Shown here one piece after another: positions 15,958 to 20,589 of a DNA stretch of 20,589 nucleotides (positions are counted from its first letter, which is position 1; every line of letters starts with the position of its first letter). Below the pieces are notes generated by a model that ran no database searches, was not told where the DNA came from, and worked only from the letters and a program-made list of their open reading frames with translations. The stretch is from Thermoproteota archaeon (lineage in GTDB: Archaea; Korarchaeota; Korarchaeia; B14-G2). Made by a program: the position numbers and the translations under genes. Where the stretch lies: contig QMWA01000012.1 in assembly GCA_003661385.1 (NCBI GenBank), positions 1 to 20,589 of the forward strand, read 5' to 3'.

Positions 15958-17252
15958 GTTGACTGGTACTCTAGCAGCCTCTCAGCCTCTTCTGCCAGGA
16001 GTATCGACGCTATGATGTCTCCGCTGAGGAGAGCTGCCTCAGCCTTGCCCACGAGTACAGCTGGTAGAGCTAGGCTGGGATGTAGCTCCTCTCCCTTAGC
16101 TATTAGAGCCTGAGCTTTCACGTATGCTAGCCTGGCTCTCAGAGCTTTGGTTACGTTGGCATTTCCCTCTATTCCCTCCACAGCCTCAGCCAGAATGTAC
16201 TCAGACAGCTCTCTAGCTGAGGAAACCAGCTGTGCCGCCTCGGCTTTCCTGCCAGAGCCCAAGAACTCCAGAGCAGTGGATAGGAGAGAGCTAGCTAGGG
16301 CAGCGGCCTCAGATACAGGGGCACCAGCATACTTCGATAGCGTGCTAGCCAGGTACAGGTTTGACTTGACCCCTACAACTTGGGCGAGGAGGCTGTCCTC
16401 GCGAAGTAGGCTCCAGTACCTTGGAGCAAGCTGGCAGGAGTTTATCACAGGTAGAGCTGGAGCAGAGAGCTCAGCTGCTAGCGCGCTGAGCATGGCTTCA
16501 CCTAGCATGCCGGCCTCAAGGTATGCCTCTCCTCTGAGAAGGTAGCACTTCCTCAGCTCTCTTTCAAGCAGGCTCTGGTTTGCCAGCGTCATGTTCTCCA
16601 TGCTAGCAAGCTTCTTCTCAATGATGCCTGGCAGAGCCTCTGGCTCTAGGAGCTTGAGCTGGAGGCTGCTCATGCTCCTAGCTAGCTTGGTGCTGTTTGC
16701 CACAATGACTGCTGTTATGTTCATCTCTCTGAGCTCACTCACCACCTTCTGCAGCTTTACACTAGATGCGAGCACGAGAGGCAATAAGGTGGTCTTTGAG
16801 AGAGCTCTTCCTGCCTCAACTGAAGGCTCACTGTACCCGTCTGCAAGCACCACAGACGACACTGGCAGAGGTGCTATCCTTAATATCTCCTTTAGGACTG
16901 CAAGCGAGGTTTCCACTCTGTCCTCGCCATACAGCCTTATTACGCTCTTGTTTCCTACTGTGAGCTCGACTTCAGGTGGGACAGCTAGCGGCCCTCCGAC
17001 GACATATATGAGGCTGTATGAGGTCAGTAGTGCTAGGGCGTCTGATGGGATCTTCCCCCACTCTATGGTGATCACATCCACGTTGAAGTAGAACCTCTCT
17101 ACGAAAGCTGAGAGGACATCAGCTGCAGCTCTATCAGCGATGTTATCGCTGACTACTATAGCAGCTAGCCCTTCAGCTCTGCACACTGGGGTTGGTGCTA
17201 GCTGAGCTACTATAGCTAGTACTAGGATTACCACGTGGAACTTAGATGACAT
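15939..17252 (-). CDS. Secreted protein with cell-wall-binding-repeat-2-like domain
   Basis: 437 aa with a cleavable-looking signal peptide (hydrophobic 7-19, likely cut near RAEG at 25-28). Residues about 29-190 resemble cell wall binding repeat 2 (CWB2) domains: a hydrophobic strand ending YVVGGPLAVPPEVE (83-96), then VIRLYGEDRVETSLAVLKEIL (key residues R106, G109, R112, T115), then VVLADGYSEPSVEAG and a second strand AVIVANS. The rest is Ala/Leu-rich and helical, TPR-like in texture, with no C-terminal anchor. In bacteria CWB2 proteins are held on the cell surface; here the ligand is unknown. ATG 17252 lies about 29 nt from a TATA-like box. It overlaps the aldolase gene. Confidence 0.72.
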   Translation of the reverse strand: MSSKFHVVILVLAIVAQLAPTPVCRAEGLAAIVVSDNIADRAAADVLSAFVERFYFNVDVITIEWGKIPSDALALLTSYSLIYVVGGPLAVPPEVELTVGNKSVIRLYGEDRVETSLAVLKEILRIAPLPVSSVVLADGYSEPSVEAGRALSKTTLLPLVLASSVKLQKVVSELREMNITAVIVANSTKLARSMSSLQLKLLEPEALPGIIEKKLASMENMTLANQSLLERELRKCYLLRGEAYLEAGMLGEAMLSALAAELSAPALPVINSCQLAPRYWSLLREDSLLAQVVGVKSNLYLASTLSKYAGAPVSEAAALASSLLSTALEFLGSGRKAEAAQLVSSARELSEYILAEAVEGIEGNANVTKALRARLAYVKAQALIAKGEELHPSLALPAVLVGKAEAALLSGDIIASILLAEEAERLLEYQSTWVTRG

Positions 17253-17275
17253 GCTAGCGGCAGGGGTATAGAGCG

Positions 17276-17286
17276 CCTTTTAAAGG
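17276..17286 (-). promoter_or_regulatory. TATA box of the secreted-protein gene
   Basis: On the minus strand the sequence reads cctttaaaagg, about 29 nt before ATG 17252, predicting a near-leaderless message. It lies in the 40-nt gap after the Clp1/Grc3-like gene, so the secreted-protein/aldolase pair can be expressed separately. Confidence 0.5.
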
Positions 17287-17292
17287 TTGCTT

Positions 17293-18558
17293 TCAGAAGT
17301 CTCCAGGCTTTCTCCTACCTAGCTCTCTTCCATCCTCAGTGAGGTATAGGTACCCTAGGGCTACTGAGGATATGCTGCCCTGCTTGAACAGCGCTGCCTT
17401 AGCAGCTAGAGTTCTCCTGGCTAAGTCCAGGTGCTCTAGTATGCCTACGCCTAGCAGGGTGCTTTCTCCTATCAGCCCTATGTACAGGCTTGAGAAGGCA
17501 GATCTGGGCACGACTTTGACGGGTTTGCCTCCCATCGTCCTCTCATGTGCTCTGCCACTGTCGGTTACAGCTAGCACGTAGTCTGCTGACTCCTCAGCGT
17601 ACTGTATGCTCAAGCGGGTTTGAGCTCTGAGTTCAGAGAGGTCCTCTTCGGTAAGCTGCCTTCCAGTCCCTAGTATGGTCTGCTTTAAGGTGACTTCGTC
17701 CATGTTAAGCGTGGTACGCCTGGCGTCCTTCAGGAACTTCCTCATGGAGCTTTCTCTTAGGAATATCCTCTCAGATCTCCCTGTTTCCCTAGCGTACTCG
17801 GACACCTTGAGGCGTATGCACTCTACTGACTTGGGTATGGGCTTTAGTATGTGGCTGAGCTCGCCTTGAGCCTCTAGGGCAGCTAGGTGTGTTGGGGCTA
17901 TCAGCTCTATCTTGGCTTCCTTAAGAGCTCTAGCTGCTCCACCATACACCATACCTGATGTGTTGACTATTACGTGAGTTGCACCGGCTTGCCTGCACTT
18001 GTCCAGCATCCTGTAGGTTCCTACTACAACCTGAAGCAAGTGGCCTGCTGGAGCCTTATCTCCTATGAAGCACCCGTCCAGTAAGCTTATGGAGCTGTAT
18101 GATGGAGCAGGAGCCCTTAGGACCGCAGCTCCTATCACACCTGGAGGACCTATGTCAGATTGGCCTATGTCAGAGTCTACTATGCCAACAGTCTTCCCCT
18201 CTCTGGCCAGTGTGTTTGACAGGAATAATGTCAGGCTACTCTTCCCAGAGTCTGGAGCACCGACCACCATGCAGGTGGCTTTCTGCTGAGCAGCTAGCTC
18301 CTCTGCAAGTGACCTCCACGACTCTGGGATCGGGTTGCTCTTCGTGTGCTCAGGGGGAGAGCAGCTATAGACCTCTAGCTCGGAGCCCTCCACGCTAGCT
18401 ACTGGAGCCTGCTTTCCTAGGGGGACAGTGAGCTCAAGCCCCTCTCCCACGGGGCATGCAAAGACCTCTACGATGCCCTTTAGAACCTTCACCCGAGCTG
18501 GCCCCTCGACTATTATGCTGTCTCCCTGGGCTAGGGAAGCCTTGAATTTGCTCAGCAA
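17293..18558 (-). CDS. Clp1/Grc3-family polynucleotide 5'-hydroxyl kinase
   Basis: 421-aa P-loop protein of COG1341, related to eukaryotic Clp1 and Grc3/Nol9, which phosphorylate RNA 5'-OH ends. An N-terminal beta domain (about 1-75) precedes the Walker A motif GAPDSGKSS (100-108). Next comes DSDIGQSDIGPPG (128-140), the family signature containing the catalytic and metal-binding acidic residues. VIVNTSGMVYGG is about 70 residues further on. The C-terminal third (about 285-415) forms the usual C-terminal beta-rich region. The start is TTG 18558, with a G-rich tract (aggggggtgg) immediately upstream and a TATA box at 18601-18610. Kinase activity is inferred from archaeal homologues. Confidence 0.85.
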   Translation of the reverse strand: MLSKFKASLAQGDSIIVEGPARVKVLKGIVEVFACPVGEGLELTVPLGKQAPVASVEGSELEVYSCSPPEHTKSNPIPESWRSLAEELAAQQKATCMVVGAPDSGKSSLTLFLSNTLAREGKTVGIVDSDIGQSDIGPPGVIGAAVLRAPAPSYSSISLLDGCFIGDKAPAGHLLQVVVGTYRMLDKCRQAGATHVIVNTSGMVYGGAARALKEAKIELIAPTHLAALEAQGELSHILKPIPKSVECIRLKVSEYARETGRSERIFLRESSMRKFLKDARRTTLNMDEVTLKQTILGTGRQLTEEDLSELRAQTRLSIQYAEESADYVLAVTDSGRAHERTMGGKPVKVVPRSAFSSLYIGLIGESTLLGVGILEHLDLARRTLAAKAALFKQGSISSVALGYLYLTEDGRELGRRKPGDF

Positions 18559-18600
18559 TCCACCCCCCTGCCGGTGGCCTTAAGCTACCATCTAGTGTGG

Positions 18601-18610
18601 CTTTATATTC
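18601..18610 (-). promoter_or_regulatory. TATA box of the Clp1/Grc3-like gene
   Basis: On the minus strand the sequence reads gaatataaag, centred about 47 nt upstream of TTG 18558. It predicts a leader of about 20 nt that contains the G-rich ribosome-binding tract, making this one of the few leadered genes here. Confidence 0.45.
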
Positions 18611-18687
18611 CTAGTGCATTTTAGCAGCTTAGAGCCCTTTAGCCCTGTAGCTGCTAGCTGGCTGCAAGGCTGTGGTCTCAGGTTATG

Positions 18688-18697
18688 CTTTTAAATT
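18688..18697 (+). promoter_or_regulatory. TATA box of the RAM-domain gene
   Basis: cttttaaatt is centred about 32 nt before ATG 18725, giving a predicted leader of about 6 nt. Confidence 0.5.
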
Positions 18698-18724
18698 CCG
18701 TAGAGGCTGTGGGTTGGGATTCGT

Positions 18725-18964
18725 ATGAGTGGGGATGTGACAGCCTTCGTTTTGATATCAACGCACACAGGTCAGGAGCTTGAAGCCCTCAATGCAATTA
18801 GGAGGATGAAGAGGGTTAAGGAGGCCTACATCACATATGGTGACTACGATATCATAGCTAAGGTCCAGGGACCGGATTTGGAGGCAATAGACAACACAGT
18901 TAAGGCTATAAGAAGGATGAAGGAGGTAATGGACTCCTGTACCCTGATATGCACTAAAGACTAG
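18725..18964 (+). CDS. Stand-alone Lrp/AsnC ligand-binding (RAM) domain protein
   Basis: 79 aa, a single RAM/SAM domain of the Lrp/AsnC family without the helix-turn-helix. The beta-alpha-beta-beta-alpha-beta order is readable: TAFVLISTHTGQE, a helix with LNAIRRMKRV, EAYITYGDYDIIAKVQG (the GDYDII turn is characteristic), IDNTVKAIRRMKEV, then DSCTLICTKD. Such short proteins bind amino acids or related ligands and form oligomers. Without a DNA-binding part it may modulate a full-length Lrp protein or an enzyme. ATG 18725 fits the TATA box. The next gene starts 13 nt after the stop, so the two form a transcript. Confidence 0.9.
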   Translation: MSGDVTAFVLISTHTGQELEALNAIRRMKRVKEAYITYGDYDIIAKVQGPDLEAIDNTVKAIRRMKEVMDSCTLICTKD

Positions 18965-18977
18965 CCTCGGTGTCGTC

Positions 18978-19589
18978 TTGAGAGTTGTATCAGTGGTGGG
19001 GGATAAGGGCAGTGGGAAGACTCAGCTGATAGAGGAGCTCATCAGGAGGATGGTGCAGAGAGGGCTCAGAGTAGCTACAGTGAAGTGCACGCACCTTGAG
19101 AGGTTTGACATAGAGGGTAGAGATACCTTCAGGCACAGGAGCATGGGGGCAGCTGCCACAGTAGGCATAGGCAGAGAAGAAACCCTGATAATGCTGCCGA
19201 AGATGAGGGCTAGAGAAGTCTTGAAGAGGCTTCCTCCAGTTGATGTAGTCCTCATAGAGGGGTGTGGTGAGGAGCCTTACCCTAAGGTCGTTGTGAAGCC
19301 CTACTCCAGGGAGGTTAAGGGCGAGGTCATAGCTGAGTGGGAGAAGGGAGCTGATGTGGGCTACGTACTGGAGAGGGTGCTGTCAGCAGAGCTCAGGGAC
19401 AGGCTTATAGTTGAAGTAGATGAGAGGGAGATACCGCTGAACCCCTTTGTGAGGAGGGTCCTCAGAGAGGTTATAGTAGCCTTCCTATCCAGCTTAAAGG
19501 GGTTTGACAGGGAGTTTGGTGAAGTGGTCATAAGGATACCTGGGGTCAGAGGAGAGGTGGAGGAGAGTACTCCCCGTAAACCTCCCTGA
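18978..19589 (+). CDS. mobB: MobB-like molybdopterin-guanine dinucleotide biosynthesis P-loop protein
   Basis: 203-aa GTP-binding adaptor for guanine dinucleotide attachment to molybdopterin (or tungstopterin). Motifs: Walker A GDKGSGKT (8-15), VATVKCTHLERFDIEGRDT (about 32-50) with the MobB-typical D44 and D49, FRHRSMGAAATV, and Walker B-like VVLIEGCGEEPYPK (90-103). Typical MobB is about 165-175 aa; the extra C-terminal 30-40 residues include NPFVRRVLREVIVAFLSSLKG. The start is TTG 18978, the only sensible start before the first strand, with a weak ggtg 7-10 nt upstream. The last 44 nt overlap the convergent mutase gene, so the basic C-terminal tail (STPRKPP) is encoded antisense to it. Confidence 0.87.
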   Translation: MRVVSVVGDKGSGKTQLIEELIRRMVQRGLRVATVKCTHLERFDIEGRDTFRHRSMGAAATVGIGREETLIMLPKMRAREVLKRLPPVDVVLIEGCGEEPYPKVVVKPYSREVKGEVIAEWEKGADVGYVLERVLSAELRDRLIVEVDEREIPLNPFVRRVLREVIVAFLSSLKGFDREFGEVVIRIPGVRGEVEESTPRKPP

Positions 19590-20589
19590 GGACATCAGAT
19601 ATCTCACCTATAGTGCAGTATACTTTGACTGCATCTATGACAGCTGGAACAATGTTCTCACCCTTCTCTGCTGCCTTTTTTAGCTGCTGTAGTGCTTTCT
19701 GTACTGCTTTCTTGTCTCTCTTCTCCTTCACCTCCCTCAGCCTCTTTAGCTGCTTCTCCTCTACCCTCGGGTCTACTCTGAAGACTGGGACTTCTACCTC
19801 CTCTTCCTCAGTGAACATGTTCACTCCAACAACTACTTGCTCACCACTCTCAATCCTCTTTTGCTCTTCGTAGGCTGCTTCAGCTATAGCACGCTGAGGA
19901 AACCCCAGCTCAACAGCTCTGGTCATGCCACCAAGCTCCTCAACCCTATAAATCAGCTTCCAAGCACGCTCCTCAACCTCATCAGTAAGCCACTCCAAAA
20001 AATAGCTACCACCCAAAGGGTCAACAACATCACAAACACCACTCTCAAAAGCAATAACCTGCTGAGTCCTCAAAGCAACCCTAACAGCCTCCTCACTCGG
20101 CAGACACAGCGCCTCGTCTAGGCTGTTTGTGTGTATTGATTGTGCTCCTCCTAGTGCTGCTGCTAGTGCTTGTAGTGTTACTCTTATTATGTTGTTTTGT
20201 GGTTGTTGTGCTGTTAGTGTTGCTCCTGATGTTTGTACGTGGAATCTTAGCCACATGCTTCTTGGCTTTTTTGCTTTGAACCATTCTTTCATTATTTTTG
20301 CCCACATTCTTCTTGCTGCTCTGAACTTTGCTATTTCTTCGAAGAAGTTTATGTGTGATGCGAAGAAGAAGCTTAGCCTGCCTGCGAACTCGTCTACCTT
20401 TAGGCCTCTCTCAAGGGTTTTCCTAACGTACTCTATGCCATCTGCTATGGTGAATGCTAGCTCCTGAACAGCGTTGGCGCCAGCCTCCCTAATATGGTAG
20501 CCACTAATGCTAATAGGATTCCACCTAGGCAAAAACCGGCTACAAAACTCAATAACATCAACACAAACCTTAACACTAGGCTCAGGAGG
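19546..20589 (-). CDS. mcmA: Methylmalonyl-CoA mutase large subunit (5' end beyond window)
   Basis: C-terminal 347 codons of the B12-dependent mutase catalytic subunit, which interconverts (R)-methylmalonyl-CoA and succinyl-CoA. The frame is open to the right edge: VKVCVDVIEFCSR leads into PRWNPISISGYHIREAG, a mutase signature, so the TTG at 20532 is not the start. Other signatures are RFHVQTSGATLTAQQPQNN (active-site His and Gln) and HTNSLDEALCLP, then DPLGGSYFLE. The chain ends without a B12-binding domain, so a separate small subunit is expected, as in other archaea. Reading frame and protein are intact. Synonymous codon use is strikingly mosaic: 20119-20376 almost wholly A/C-ending, 19921-20118 and 20491-20589 almost wholly G/T-ending. 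Confidence 0.93.
   Translation of the reverse strand, partial: PPEPSVKVCVDVIEFCSRFLPRWNPISISGYHIREAGANAVQELAFTIADGIEYVRKTLERGLKVDEFAGRLSFFFASHINFFEEIAKFRAARRMWAKIMKEWFKAKKPRSMWLRFHVQTSGATLTAQQPQNNIIRVTLQALAAALGGAQSIHTNSLDEALCLPSEEAVRVALRTQQVIAFESGVCDVVDPLGGSYFLEWLTDEVEERAWKLIYRVEELGGMTRAVELGFPQRAIAEAAYEEQKRIESGEQVVVGVNMFTEEEEVEVPVFRVDPRVEEKQLKRLREVKEKRDKKAVQKALQQLKKAAEKGENIVPAVIDAVKVYCTIGEISDVLREVYGEYSPPPLL

Noticed and set aside
16147-17091. Open frames on the plus strand opposite the CWB2-like gene
   Set aside because: Low-complexity Ser/Ala-rich translations without family features; the minus-strand protein has a signal peptide and domain pattern.
20100-20140. Abrupt strand-composition switch as a replication origin
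   Set aside because: The + strand goes from C/A-rich to G/T-rich here but turns back within about 370 bp, only silent codon positions are affected, and no origin repeats or origin-recognition gene are nearby.
20129-20335. G/T-rich, repeat-looking stretch (many tgt, tgc and tag triplets)
   Set aside because: It is not a tandem repeat; the look comes from A-ending codons of the mutase read on the opposite strand.
1-20589. Repeated agctagc-type words across the window as dispersed repeats
   Set aside because: They arise mainly from frequent GCT/AGC/CTA codons, have no fixed spacing or flanks and do not mark gene borders.
1-20589. CRISPR array, insertion sequence, tRNA, rRNA or defence cluster
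   Set aside because: Looked for repeats with regular spacers, transposase motifs and cloverleaf sequences; none seen.

Overview
This is a gene-dense, coding-tight archaeal window. The domain is set by glycerol-1-phosphate dehydrogenase (4290-5372, ether-lipid backbone), a Fae-Hps fusion (11571-12755), an archaeal C/D-box guide RNA (about 11472-11530) and TATA-type promoters placed for leaderless or very short-leader transcripts. AGG/AGA arginine codons, frequent TTG/GTG starts, a Clp1/Grc3-type kinase and a methylmalonyl-CoA mutase with a separate (unseen) B12 subunit fit a thermophilic Thermoproteota/TACK lineage. The phylum is inference; no rRNA is present to settle it.

Layout. (1) 70-2115: type IA topoisomerase, converging on a minus-strand pair: an RNase J-like metallo-beta-lactamase (2108-3427) and a membrane-anchored Ig-like protein (3436-4206). 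(2) 4290-5372: egsA, transcribed divergently from that pair and converging on a Yip1-like membrane protein (5362-6030). (3) 6101-8603: nitroreductase, SplB-like radical SAM protein and PiT-like permease as one overlapping plus-strand operon. (4) 8590-10379: minus-strand operon of a small conserved protein, a CinA/MoaB-domain protein and a DUF47/PhoU-like protein. (5) 10431-11441: a second SplB-like radical SAM protein, sharing a bidirectional TATA box with the small protein. (6) about 11472-11530: C/D-box sRNA; then fae-hps, and a secreted beta-propeller gene coupled to an unrecognised protein (14704-15363). (7) 15343-18558, minus strand: class II aldolase, secreted protein with a cell-wall-binding-repeat-2-like domain, and Clp1/Grc3-like kinase. 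(8) 18725-19589: stand-alone Lrp/AsnC RAM domain and MobB. (9) 19546-20589: 3' part of the methylmalonyl-CoA mutase large subunit, running off the right edge.

Functional threads. RNA handling is represented by the RNase J-like nuclease, the Clp1/Grc3 kinase and the C/D RNA. Pterin/molybdenum (or tungsten) cofactor chemistry is represented by MobB and the CinA/MoaB-type domain. One-carbon and pentose metabolism is represented by Fae-Hps and perhaps the class II aldolase. Phosphate handling is represented by the PiT-like and DUF47 genes, which meet tail to tail. Four proteins are secreted or membrane-bound.

Two points deserve attention. First, a well-formed C/D sRNA with exact 12/12-nt guides sits in the only sizeable gap before fae-hps. 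Second, the mutase gene has a sharp synonymous-codon mosaic: an 86-codon block with no T-ending codons abuts a 66-codon block with no A-ending codons. I saw no CRISPR array, insertion sequence, tRNA, rRNA or obvious defence or mobile system.
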